From Gammaproteobacteria bacterium UBA5078 (GTDB taxonomy: Bacteria; Pseudomonadota; Gammaproteobacteria; Pseudomonadales; Pseudohongiellaceae): DNA of 64,000 nt. Location: assembly GCA_002416505.1 (NCBI GenBank), contig DIAM01000001.1:1-64000 (forward strand), written 5' to 3'. Position numbers and translations under genes: made by a program. Below are positions 54,832 to 62,999 of this stretch, piece after piece (position 1 is the first letter of the stretch; each line of letters opens with the position of its first letter). The notes under the pieces are model-generated. The model searched no databases, was not told the DNA's origin, and was given only the letters and a program-made list of their open reading frames with translations.

Positions 54832-55746
54832 TTAGTCTTGATGATAGCCCAAACTTTGCAGAGCCCGCTCATCATCAGCCCAACCGGATTTCACCTTGAC
54901 CCAGAGATTGAGCATGACCTTGGACTCGAAGGCTTTCTCCATATCTACGCGCGCTGCGCTACCGATAGTCTTGAGTCGATCGCCCTTCGCGCCGATGATG
55001 ATCTGCTTCTGGCTCTCCTTGTCCACTAGAATGAGCGCATGGATATGCACCACAGCATCTTGAATAGTGTATTTCTCGATCTCGACGGTAACCTCGTAGG
55101 GCAGCTCATCGCCGAGCTGACGCGTAATCTTCTCACGAATAATCTCCGCCGCCATGAAGCGTGAACTGCGATCGGTAATCTGATCCTCGGGGTACATGAA
55201 AGGCCCGGTTGGCAGATATTTCTGTACACAATTCTCAACCGTGTCGATATTGTGCCCGCCAAGCACCGACAGGGGGATAATCTCGGCGAAATCGCGCAGC
55301 TTGGACAGGCGCTCGATATGGGGCAGAAGACGTTCGCGCGTCTCTAACAAATCGCATTTATTAATGAGGAGCAACACTGGCACCTTCACTTTGCGAAGGG
55401 CCTCTAATACGATCTGGTCCTCCTCATTAAATACTAGTCGTTCCACCACGAATAACACCACATCTACGCCATCCAGAGCGCTAGTGGCCGTCTGGTTCAT
55501 CATGCGATTAATCGCTTTTTTCTGGCTCTTGTGCATGCCGGGGGTATCGACATAGACAAACTGATTGGCACCGATCGTCTTGATACCCAAGATTCGGTGA
55601 CGCGTGGTCTGCGGCTTGCGCGAGGTGATGCTAATCTTCTGGTGCAACACATGGTTTAGGAGCGTGGACTTGCCTACATTGGGGCGGCCGACAATGGCGA
55701 TAAAACCGCAGCGCTGCTCTTCTTGTGTTTGCTGTTCGTCTTGCAT
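54832..55746 (-). CDS. era: GTPase Era
   Basis: A 304-residue GTPase needed for 16S rRNA maturation and 30S assembly. G1 is AIVGRPNVGKSTLLN, G3 is DTPGMHKSQ and G4 is INKCDLL. The C-terminal KH domain (QIIIGAKGDRLKTIGSAAR) binds the 3' end of 16S rRNA. It follows rnc by 29 bases and precedes recO, the standard order. Confidence 0.98.
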   Translation of the reverse strand: MQDEQQTQEEQRCGFIAIVGRPNVGKSTLLNHVLHQKISITSRKPQTTRHRILGIKTIGANQFVYVDTPGMHKSQKKAINRMMNQTATSALDGVDVVLFVVERLVFNEEDQIVLEALRKVKVPVLLLINKCDLLETRERLLPHIERLSKLRDFAEIIPLSVLGGHNIDTVENCVQKYLPTGPFMYPEDQITDRSSRFMAAEIIREKITRQLGDELPYEVTVEIEKYTIQDAVVHIHALILVDKESQKQIIIGAKGDRLKTIGSAARVDMEKAFESKVMLNLWVKVKSGWADDERALQSLGYHQD

Positions 55747-55775
55747 AATTGTTCCGTTATACGCCTGCGACTACG

Positions 55776-56450
55776 CTATAGCCCGAGGGCCAGCAGCGCC
55801 TTCTGGGCAGCTTGTTGTTCCGCTAATTTGCGATTGCTGCCACTGCCCTGTGTGGCCTGTTTTAATAAGTCGATCTGGCAACGCACCACAAAGGTCTGAC
55901 AGTGGTCTTCGCCCTCTATTGAGAGTACCTCATACACTGGCAATGCGAGGCTCTTACTCTGCAAGAATTCCTGCAGGCGAGTCTTCGCATCTTTACGCCG
56001 CTCCTCCTGACCGGTGCTTTGGAGCATAGTGCCATAGATTTGTAGAATCGTCTGTCGTGCGGCCTCGAGGCCACCGTCGAGATAGATCGCCCCCAATACC
56101 GCTTCAACCGCGTCGGAGAGGATCGAGGTGCGCGAGCGACCGCCACTCTTCAATTCCCCCGGACCGAGGATCAAGAGTTCACCAAGCTGCACGGAGGCGG
56201 CGATATCGGCGAGACTCTGCTGGTTCACTAGGCTGGCACGCATGCGGCTTAACTCCCCCTCTGGCGCCTCTGGATAACGTTCATAGAGCTGCGCGGCAAT
56301 CACAAAGCCCAGGATAGCATCACCGAGAAATTCGAGCCTCTCATTGCTATTCGCACCAGCACTGCTATGGGTCAAAGCCAATTGGGCGAGGCTTTGATCC
56401 GTAAACGAGTAGGAGAATGCTCTCTCGAGCTTTTGCACAGACACGGACAT
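55776..56450 (-). CDS. rnc: Ribonuclease III
   Basis: A 224-residue double-strand-specific endoribonuclease for rRNA and mRNA processing. The signature NERLEFLGDAILGFVIA holds the catalytic Glu and Asp (about residues 40 and 44). The C-terminal dsRNA-binding domain has TRLQEFLQSK and GSNRKLAEQQAAQKAL. Its ATG directly abuts the stop codon of the upstream DUF4845 gene. Confidence 0.98.
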   Translation of the reverse strand: MSVSVQKLERAFSYSFTDQSLAQLALTHSSAGANSNERLEFLGDAILGFVIAAQLYERYPEAPEGELSRMRASLVNQQSLADIAASVQLGELLILGPGELKSGGRSRTSILSDAVEAVLGAIYLDGGLEAARQTILQIYGTMLQSTGQEERRKDAKTRLQEFLQSKSLALPVYEVLSIEGEDHCQTFVVRCQIDLLKQATQGSGSNRKLAEQQAAQKALLALGL

Positions 56451-56828
56451 CTATTGAATCTGATCGTCGAAGCTGAGGATGATATCGATATTAGCGACTA
56501 GGGGAATGCGCCGCTCGTAGGCGATGCTGATGACATTCGCACCGTTGACGCGACTAGTGCTGATGCTATCGAGATCGAAATCACGCACATTGTTGACTCG
56601 CATGCTGGAGGCGATCTCGGAACGCAACTCTGCTTGAGTCATGGCGCTAGCCCGACCGCTCTCGAGTAGCGATTCGGCCACCCCGCGTACGAAATTGTGA
56701 TCGATGTACACGGGCAACACCTTTAACCCAAAGGTCAGGCCGCTGACGAGGACGACCAACATGAGAACGAGACCAAGTTTCGAGAAACCGCGCTGTTGGC
56801 GGGGCATAACGTTCAGCATTGTGTTCAT
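56451..56828 (-). CDS. DUF4845 family single-pass membrane protein, function unknown
   Basis: A 125-residue protein with a short basic cytoplasmic N-terminus (MPRQQRGFSKLG), one membrane helix (LVLMLVVLVSGLTFGLKVLP, residues about 20-39) and a periplasmic domain of about 85 residues with alternating hydrophobic strands. It belongs to the conserved DUF4845 proteins found between lepB and rnc in Pseudomonas and relatives. ATG at 56828 has AGGTGA before it. Its stop abuts rnc. No catalytic motif is visible, and the linkage to signal peptidase suggests, but does not show, an envelope role. Confidence 0.9.
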   Translation of the reverse strand: MNTMLNVMPRQQRGFSKLGLVLMLVVLVSGLTFGLKVLPVYIDHNFVRGVAESLLESGRASAMTQAELRSEIASSMRVNNVRDFDLDSISTSRVNGANVISIAYERRIPLVANIDIILSFDDQIQ

Positions 56829-56932
56829 GACATCACCTGCACTGTCCGGGGTTAAAAACATCTCTCGATGCTCAATGTAGCCATATCATTATAGCGCTGG
56901 CACGCGGACACAACGCGACGCAGTACTCGTTT

Positions 56933-57769
56933 CTAATAAATCAGCCCATTACGGCCGAAGCTCGGCAGACTAAAGCCCGCCTCTTTGTGCATCCACACCG
57001 CGAAGGCCCGACCGACGATGTTCTCCTCGGGCACGGCACCCCACACTCGGCTATCGGCGCTGTTGTCGCGATTATCGCCCATCATGAAGTAGTGACCCTC
57101 TGGGACGACCCAGACAGTGCGACCATTGCCACGTGATGGGGTGCTAATGATCTGCGTCAGGTGGTCCACCTCGCCAAGGGTTTCATTCAATAAGATCCCG
57201 GACTGCATCATACCATTGGGCATCTCGATCTGCGCCTCGTCCACGACCTCGGCCATCACCTGCTCGCCGTTCACGTAGAGAGTCTTGTCCTCATAGCGAA
57301 TAGTATCGCCAGGCAGGCCCACTACACGCTTAATGAAGTAACGCTTGTCATGAGGCGGAATGAAGACCATTACCTCACCCCGTTTGGGTTCGTTGATCGA
57401 CACTATCTTGGTACCGACGACGGGCAGTCTTAAGCCATAGGTATATTTATTGACTAGGATGAAATCGCCAACCTCGAGAGTTGGGATCATCGAGCCGGAG
57501 GGTATCTGAAAAGGCTCTACCAGGAAGGAGCGCAGCACCAATACGATCAGGAGCACGGGAAAGAAAGACTTCGCATATTCCACTATGACGGGCTCACGCT
57601 CGGCCTCTTCGATAGCCGCCTGCAGCGCTTCGGAATGGGGTTGCTGTGCACCACGGAGTCTATCGGCGGCTGCTTTGCGGTCCTTCTCGCGCAGCTGACG
57701 GTCCAGCAAGGCGATCACACCGGAGATGAGCACGAGCACCAGCAGAACCAATGAAAAATCAATATCCAT
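56933..57769 (-). CDS. lepB: Signal peptidase I
   Basis: A 278-residue inner-membrane protease removing signal peptides. Two membrane segments (residues about 5-22 and 68-84) flank a cytoplasmic charged loop. The catalytic Ser93 is in QIPSGSMIPTL and the general-base Lys147 in YFIKRVVGLPGD; the later MGDNRDNSADSR block is intact. Its ATG overlaps the lepA stop (TAATG), so translation is coupled. Confidence 0.98.
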   Translation of the reverse strand: MDIDFSLVLLVLVLISGVIALLDRQLREKDRKAAADRLRGAQQPHSEALQAAIEEAEREPVIVEYAKSFFPVLLIVLVLRSFLVEPFQIPSGSMIPTLEVGDFILVNKYTYGLRLPVVGTKIVSINEPKRGEVMVFIPPHDKRYFIKRVVGLPGDTIRYEDKTLYVNGEQVMAEVVDEAQIEMPNGMMQSGILLNETLGEVDHLTQIISTPSRGNGRTVWVVPEGHYFMMGDNRDNSADSRVWGAVPEENIVGRAFAVWMHKEAGFSLPSFGRNGLIY

Positions 57770-59568
57770 TAACCATCTACCTTTAGAACTGCAAGGAATG
57801 CCTCTTGCGGAATCTCGATATTACCGACTTGCTTCATGCGTTTCTTGCCGGCCTTCTGTTTCTCCAAGAGCTTCTTCTTGCGACTTATATCGCCGCCATA
57901 ACATTTTGCGGTCACATTCTTACGCAAGGCTTTGACCGTCTGACGCGCGATAATTTGGCCACCAATGGCGGCTTGAATGGCGACATCATACATCTGCCTA
58001 GGAATCAGCTCCTTCATCTTCTCCACCAGCAGACGTCCCTTGCTGTGAGACTGATCGCGATGCACGATCAAGGCTAATGCATCGACTCGTTCGCCATTTA
58101 TCAAGACATCCAGACGCACCAAGTTAGCCTGCTGAAAGCGGATGAAATGATAGTCGAGTGAGGCATAGCCACGACTCGCGGATTTCAGTTTGTCGAAGAA
58201 ATCTAGCACCACCTCGTTCATCGGCAATTCGTAGCGCAAGGACACCTGTCGGCCAATGAATTGCATATCGCGCTGTACGCCGCGTCGACTCTCACAAAGA
58301 GTGATGATACTGCCGACGTACTCATGGGGGACGAGCATGCTCGCCAACACGATTGGCTCGCGCATCTCATCGATAGAGGTAATGGCCGGTAGCGCTGAGG
58401 GACTGTCTACACGAACGGTATTGCCATTGGTCAGCAAGACTTCATACACCACGGTCGGCGCGGTCGTGATCAACGATATGTCGTATTCGCGCTCTAAGCG
58501 TTCCTGGATGATCTCCATGTGTAGCATACCAAGGAAACCGCAGCGGAAACCGAAACCGAGCGCATCGGAACTCTCGGGCTCGTAATACAAGGAGGCGTCG
58601 TTGAGCGTGAGCTTTTCCAGCGCTTCACGGAAGTCTTCGAAATCATCGGAAGATATCGGAAACAAGCCCGCATATACCTGTGGTTGAATCTTCTTAAATC
58701 CCGCCAGCGCGGGAACGGTGGGAGTGGCCGCGTGCGTAATCGTGTCGCCTACTGGGGCGCCTTTGATTACCTTGATACCCGCAACCATCCAGCCTACTTC
58801 GCCCGCTCTCAGCACACCGGTCTCTAAGCGCTTGGGCGAGAACACGCCAACGCCATCGACGAGCTGAGACTTGCCCAGAGTCTTGACAATAATCTTGTCG
58901 CCCTTACGCAAAGTGCCTTGTTTAACTCTTACTAACGACACGACCCCAAGGTAATTGTCGAACCATGAGTCGATAATCAGCGCCTGCAAGGGGGCATCCA
59001 CATCGCCAACGGGCGGCGGGACGAGTCGTACTAATTCTTCGAGAATCTCGATGATGCCTAGGCCGGTCTTCGCACTCGCACACACCGCCTGGGAGGCGTC
59101 GATGCCGATGATCTCTTCGATCTCTTGGCGCACTTTCTCTGGCTCGGCCTGGGGCAGATCCATCTTGTTAAGAACCGGGATTACCTCCAGCCCTTGCTCG
59201 ATCGCGGTATAACAGGTCGCAACCGATTGCGCCTCCACGCCCTGCCCCGCATCGACGACCAAGAGCGCCCCTTCACAGGCCGCCAAAGAGCGCGAGACCT
59301 CGTAGGTGAAGTCAACGTGTCCGGGGGTATCGATGAAGTTCAGCTGATAACGCTTACCTGCGAGGCTTGTGTAGTAAAGCGTTACGCTTTGCGCCTTGAT
59401 GGTAATGCCGCGCTCGCGCTCGATATCGAGGGAGTCCAGTACTTGGGCATCCATTTCGCGATCGGCTAGGCCGCCGCAAGTTTGAATGAATCGGTCCGCC
59501 AGGGTGGATTTACCATGGTCGATGTGGGCAATAATCGAGAAATTGCGGATATGGCTAAGGTCGCTCAC
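57769..59568 (-). CDS. lepA: Elongation factor 4 (LepA)
   Basis: A 599-residue translational GTPase that acts on ribosomes under stress and in initiation. G1 is AHIDHGKSTLADRF, the switch motif RERGITI, G3 DTPGHVDF and G4 NKMDLP; domains II, III and V and the LepA-specific C-terminal domain (KAKCYGGDISRKKKLL-type block) follow. It appears to start with GTG. lepB follows with a 1-base overlap. Upstream, a 265-base gap with a REP-like pair separates it from mucD. Confidence 0.98.
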   Translation of the reverse strand: MSDLSHIRNFSIIAHIDHGKSTLADRFIQTCGGLADREMDAQVLDSLDIERERGITIKAQSVTLYYTSLAGKRYQLNFIDTPGHVDFTYEVSRSLAACEGALLVVDAGQGVEAQSVATCYTAIEQGLEVIPVLNKMDLPQAEPEKVRQEIEEIIGIDASQAVCASAKTGLGIIEILEELVRLVPPPVGDVDAPLQALIIDSWFDNYLGVVSLVRVKQGTLRKGDKIIVKTLGKSQLVDGVGVFSPKRLETGVLRAGEVGWMVAGIKVIKGAPVGDTITHAATPTVPALAGFKKIQPQVYAGLFPISSDDFEDFREALEKLTLNDASLYYEPESSDALGFGFRCGFLGMLHMEIIQERLEREYDISLITTAPTVVYEVLLTNGNTVRVDSPSALPAITSIDEMREPIVLASMLVPHEYVGSIITLCESRRGVQRDMQFIGRQVSLRYELPMNEVVLDFFDKLKSASRGYASLDYHFIRFQQANLVRLDVLINGERVDALALIVHRDQSHSKGRLLVEKMKELIPRQMYDVAIQAAIGGQIIARQTVKALRKNVTAKCYGGDISRKKKLLEKQKAGKKRMKQVGNIEIPQEAFLAVLKVDG

Positions 59569-59833
59569 AGGATAGGATCACAAATCAATAATTAATGGGG
59601 ATGAGTTTCTGCTCTTCGGCCGCAGATGCAGGGCTTTGCGTGTTTTGCTGAGCTTAAACAGGGTGCCCAAAGCGCACTGAAAATCAAGCCCGCAAGTCTA
59701 CAGCATTCGCTAAGCAGTGTCAGTGGAATATTGTGCTGTGTCAGCGGGCCTGCCCGCGCAGAGATTGCGGTGGCGCCGGCCTGTTCGCGGGCAAGCCCGC
59801 CCCCACTGGAGGCAAGCTTCAGCAAACCGGGCT
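59569..59833. other. Intergenic region between lepA and mucD
   Basis: 265 bases, GC-rich in the right half because of the inverted palindrome pair; the left half shows nothing clear. Short open frames here have no family resemblance. Confidence 0.6.
59740..59812. repeat. Inverted pair of REP-like palindromes (BIME-like)
   Basis: Two 14-bp palindromes, GCGGGCCTGCCCGC (59744-59757) and GCGGGCAAGCCCGC (59787-59800), with related flanks in opposite orientation. The second copy reads GGCCTGTTCGCGGGCAAGCC then CGCCCCCACTGG, very close in layout to the REP sequences of Pseudomonas putida and relatives (GGCCTCTTCGCGGGTAAACC then CGCTCCTAC). Position in a gap between two same-strand genes is typical. 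Stems may also act as terminators or mRNA stabilisers for mucD. Confidence 0.7.
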
Positions 59834-61249
59834 CTATTCCAGCTCTAGCACGAGTGTCGTGCCACGCCCTTCGCGCCAGATACGGATGGGAACGAATCCT
59901 TCACTAGGTAATGTCTCCACGGCGAGCCCAAACGCCTCTATCGAGGGCACGGCGAGACGATTTAGCTCGACAATCACATCGCCACTGAGCAGACCGGCAT
60001 TTGTCGCAGGGCCCTCGTCCAATTCATCGACTCGCACGCCCGCAATGCCCGCCACTCGTTGTGCCTCTTGGCTAAGCGGGCTGACCGTTAGCCCAAGCGT
60101 GTTCGCGCGCGGTGGCTCTACCGGGGGGTTTGCCGAGGCAATTCCGCTACCGGGTAGGCTGCCCACCACTACATTGAGCTGGATAACCGCACCGTCGCGC
60201 ATGATGGTGAGACGGGCCGTACTGCCCGGGCGCACCTGCCCTACATAGAAAGGCAACTGCGAGGAGGATTCGATCTCGCTATCGTTGAAACCGATGATGA
60301 TGTCATCGTTCTGCACGCCAGCCTCCTGCGCAGGACTCCCAGACTGCACCTCGTCTACAAAGGCACCGCGTGGACGGGGCATGCGGAAAGCCTCTGCCAA
60401 TGCGAAGTCCACGTCCTTGATGAGCACACCCAATAAGCCGCGACTCACCGTTCCGCTCTCGCGAAGTTGTTCCACGACATTCAGGGCAACGCTGCTTGGA
60501 ATGGCGAAGGAGACGCCATTGGAGCCGCCGGAGCTGCTGAGTATCTGGGAGTTGATGCCAATCACTTCGCCGTCTAGGTTGAACAAGGGGCCGCCGGAGT
60601 TGCCCTGATTTATCGCCACATCGGTCTGAATAAAGGACACATAATTGGTCTGATTGCCAGGCACAGCACGCCCTTTGGCACTCACGATGCCAGCCGCGGC
60701 GGAGAACTCAAGGCCGAAAGGAGAGCCAATGGCGAGCACCCACTCCCCGACTCGAATCTTCTCGGAATCCCCGAAGGAGACCGCAGGTAGGCCAGCGGCC
60801 TCGATCTTGAGTAAGGCGACATCGGACAGCTCGTCAGTTCCTATGACGGTTGCCTCGAACACGCGGCGATCGTTCAGAGTGACAGTAATTTGATCGGCGC
60901 CGGTGACAACGTGGTGATTGGTAATCAGATAGCCGTCATCGGAGATAATGAAGCCTGAGCCCACACCACCGCGCGGCCGCGAGGGGAGATCGTCAAAATC
61001 CGGTGGCAGTTGATCCTCGGGAGAAAGTCGGCGCAGGAGATCTTCGATTTCATTGCCGCGGCCCGACGCGCGTGCGCTGACCGACTGCAGTGTCGCGATA
61101 TTCACGATAGCAGGGGCATTTTTCTCCACAATATCCGCGAAATTCGGCAAAGATGAGGCGCCGTAAGACTGCGCAGCGCATAGCGTGAATAGCAGCGCGA
61201 GAATCGAGGCATATAGGTTTGAGTGCGCCATCCGGCTTAGTAATTTCAT
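59834..61249 (-). CDS. mucD: Periplasmic serine protease MucD (DegP/DegQ family)
   Basis: A 471-residue HtrA protease that degrades misfolded envelope proteins. A signal peptide ends near QSYGA. The catalytic triad is His113 (TNHHVV), Asp143 (SDVALLKI) and Ser218 (GNSGGP). Two PDZ domains follow (about residues 255-345 and 370-460). GGGAG precedes the ATG at 61249. In Pseudomonas mucD belongs to algU-mucABCD; here it lies after rseA with no mucB or mucC between them. A 7-bp inverted repeat (CTTTGTA 61347-61353, TACAAAG 61363-61369) is in the upstream gap. Confidence 0.97.
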   Translation of the reverse strand: MKLLSRMAHSNLYASILALLFTLCAAQSYGASSLPNFADIVEKNAPAIVNIATLQSVSARASGRGNEIEDLLRRLSPEDQLPPDFDDLPSRPRGGVGSGFIISDDGYLITNHHVVTGADQITVTLNDRRVFEATVIGTDELSDVALLKIEAAGLPAVSFGDSEKIRVGEWVLAIGSPFGLEFSAAAGIVSAKGRAVPGNQTNYVSFIQTDVAINQGNSGGPLFNLDGEVIGINSQILSSSGGSNGVSFAIPSSVALNVVEQLRESGTVSRGLLGVLIKDVDFALAEAFRMPRPRGAFVDEVQSGSPAQEAGVQNDDIIIGFNDSEIESSSQLPFYVGQVRPGSTARLTIMRDGAVIQLNVVVGSLPGSGIASANPPVEPPRANTLGLTVSPLSQEAQRVAGIAGVRVDELDEGPATNAGLLSGDVIVELNRLAVPSIEAFGLAVETLPSEGFVPIRIWREGRGTTLVLELE

Positions 61250-61431
61250 ACTTTGACTCCCAAAAAGGCGGAACACGGAGGCACGGCAAAGGAAGCCGAG
61301 CTAGTGTCAGAGTCGTAAAGTACAGCGCGAGCGATTGGCGGGCAAGCTTTGTATTAAAAGATTACAAAGTGTGAAGCGGCGGGATTCGACGGCAGGCAAG
61401 GCTGCAAGACAGCCCCGCACAACCGTAATAA

Positions 61432-62028
61432 TTAAGGTTCGATCTGGTTAACTTGGCGTATCAACTGCGAGTCTTCGAAGATATTGAACTGCGGCCGATC
61501 ACTGTTGTTATCGATGTACTGAATAGACGCACTATCGATGTAGTCATTGAGTCGCTGCTGTGCCGCCTCATCGAACTCGACCGTCCTGCTCGTATCGGCG
61601 ACCTGCATAGCCTCGGACGCCGGGGCGTTCTGAGCGGCGACAGGCACAGAGCTAGCGGGTGCGTCTATGAAGGTTTGGAAAGAGATGAATGCGGCAAGTG
61701 CAACAGACGCGGCAATGGCCATGCGACCGACGCCATTCCACAGCGTGCCTACCGACTTAATAACAGGCATGGGCGCGCTGACGCTATAGGCCTCTTCGGC
61801 TGCAATGGCGTCGAAGATGCGTTGCGAAGTGGCCGCCGATACGGGGGCTACCTCTTCATGGTGCAGTACGGAACTGACCAGATTAAATCGTCTCCAAGTC
61901 TGCTCTAACTCTTTATTTTGTTGAGTATTTTTGAGCAACCTACGGATTTCCAGATCGTCAGCCTCATTATCTAACAGGGCAGACAAGGATTCTTCCAAAG
62001 GGCGACCATGACTATTTTCCAAACTCAT
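61432..62028 (-). CDS. rseA: Anti-sigma-E factor RseA/MucA
   Basis: A 198-residue single-pass membrane anti-sigma factor that holds sigma-E inactive. The cytoplasmic N-terminal domain (LEESLSALLDNEADDLEIRR ... TWRRFNLVSSVL) is the RseA_N type. One membrane helix at about residues 101-121 is followed by a periplasmic domain ending ...LIRQVNQIEP. ATG at 62028 has AGAGG before it. It follows rpoE by 164 bases. The terminal residues differ from the YVF-type ends recognised by DegS, so the regulatory signal may differ. Confidence 0.93.
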   Translation of the reverse strand: MSLENSHGRPLEESLSALLDNEADDLEIRRLLKNTQQNKELEQTWRRFNLVSSVLHHEEVAPVSAATSQRIFDAIAAEEAYSVSAPMPVIKSVGTLWNGVGRMAIAASVALAAFISFQTFIDAPASSVPVAAQNAPASEAMQVADTSRTVEFDEAAQQRLNDYIDSASIQYIDNNSDRPQFNIFEDSQLIRQVNQIEP

Positions 62029-62192
62029 GCAATACCTCTGTTTACTGCAACTGCCCAATGGCGGTTGGGGATAGGGGTAAATCGTTTAGACTAGATTTTT
62101 CATATTACGCGTACTGAGTGAAACTTAAAATATGGCATAAATCTGACATCGATACGGGTATGACAACATTCCGGATACTTGGTTCCGCGATT

Positions 62193-62762
62193 CTACATAA
62201 ACTCGCGAATTTTTTTATCGATCGCCTCTCGAGCCCTGAAGATACGTGAGCGCACGGTCCCTACGGGGCAATCCATGATCTGCGTAATGTCCTCATAACT
62301 CAGTCCCGAGAACTCACGCAGGCGAAACGCCGTGCGCAGATCCTCTGGTAGATCCTCGATCGCCTGATCGATCAATGCCTCCAACTTGTCGCGTTGCAGC
62401 TGCCCCTCCGGGGTCTCACTCTCGCGCAGCGCCGGAGTATCCTCAACGAGCTCTGCATCGTCGATATCGAAGTCGGTAGACGGTGGTCGCCTGCCGCGCG
62501 ATACCAGATAATTCTTCGCCGTATTCACCGCTATTCGATACAGCCAGGTATAAAAAGCGCTGTCGCCGCGGAATAACTTTAGGGCGCGGTAGGCCTTGAT
62601 AAAGGCCTCCTGAGTTACATCCTCGACCTCATGGGAGTCTTTCACGAAGCGTGAGATCAGCGCGGCCACCTTGTGTTGATAACGCAGCACAAGGAAATCG
62701 AATGCCGACTTGTCCCCCGCAAGGACTCGGTCCACCAGTTGCTGGTCAGTGTCGTGCTTCAT
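62193..62762 (-). CDS. rpoE: RNA polymerase sigma-E factor (RpoE/AlgU)
   Basis: A 189-residue ECF sigma factor. Region 2 reads VTQEAFIKAYRALKLF and FYTWLYRIAVNTAKNYL; region 4 has LREFSGLSYEDITQIMDCPVGTVRSRIFRARE. These are near-identical in pattern to E. coli RpoE and Pseudomonas AlgU. AGGAGA lies 7 bases before the ATG, and a matching sigma-E promoter is about 70 bases upstream, so it is probably autoregulated. It is divergent from nadB as in E. coli and Pseudomonas. Confidence 0.98.
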   Translation of the reverse strand: MKHDTDQQLVDRVLAGDKSAFDFLVLRYQHKVAALISRFVKDSHEVEDVTQEAFIKAYRALKLFRGDSAFYTWLYRIAVNTAKNYLVSRGRRPPSTDFDIDDAELVEDTPALRESETPEGQLQRDKLEALIDQAIEDLPEDLRTAFRLREFSGLSYEDITQIMDCPVGTVRSRIFRAREAIDKKIREFM

Positions 62763-62829
62763 AGCGCACGTCTCCTAACCGTATGCAACTGAACAATAAA
62801 AGGGCTAAATAAGCGTAATTTCGTCAAGG

Positions 62830-62857
62830 AATAGACCACGAGGATTAACTTTAGTTC
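62830..62857 (-). promoter_or_regulatory. Sigma-E dependent promoter of rpoE
   Basis: Minus strand: GAACTA (62857-62852), 16-bp spacer, TCTATT (62835-62830). This matches the sigma-E/AlgU consensus GAACTT-N16/17-TCTGA in five of six -35 positions and in the TCT of the -10. It predicts a leader of about 60 bases and positive autoregulation. Confidence 0.7.
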
Positions 62858-62999
62858 TGCTAGCGTCGCAAATTTGTAACAAGCCACAGTCTCGATTAGC
62901 ACTTTCTGCCCACCTGACTGTAATATAGGCCGCTTCGTGAGTCCGCTGCCTGTTGCGGGGCGTACACACTTCATTCATCAATGACCGAACGCCACGATA

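Noticed and set aside
59592..59825. 77-codon minus-strand frame between lepA and mucD
   Set aside because: It runs through the REP-like palindromes, which explains its composition; no domain seen.
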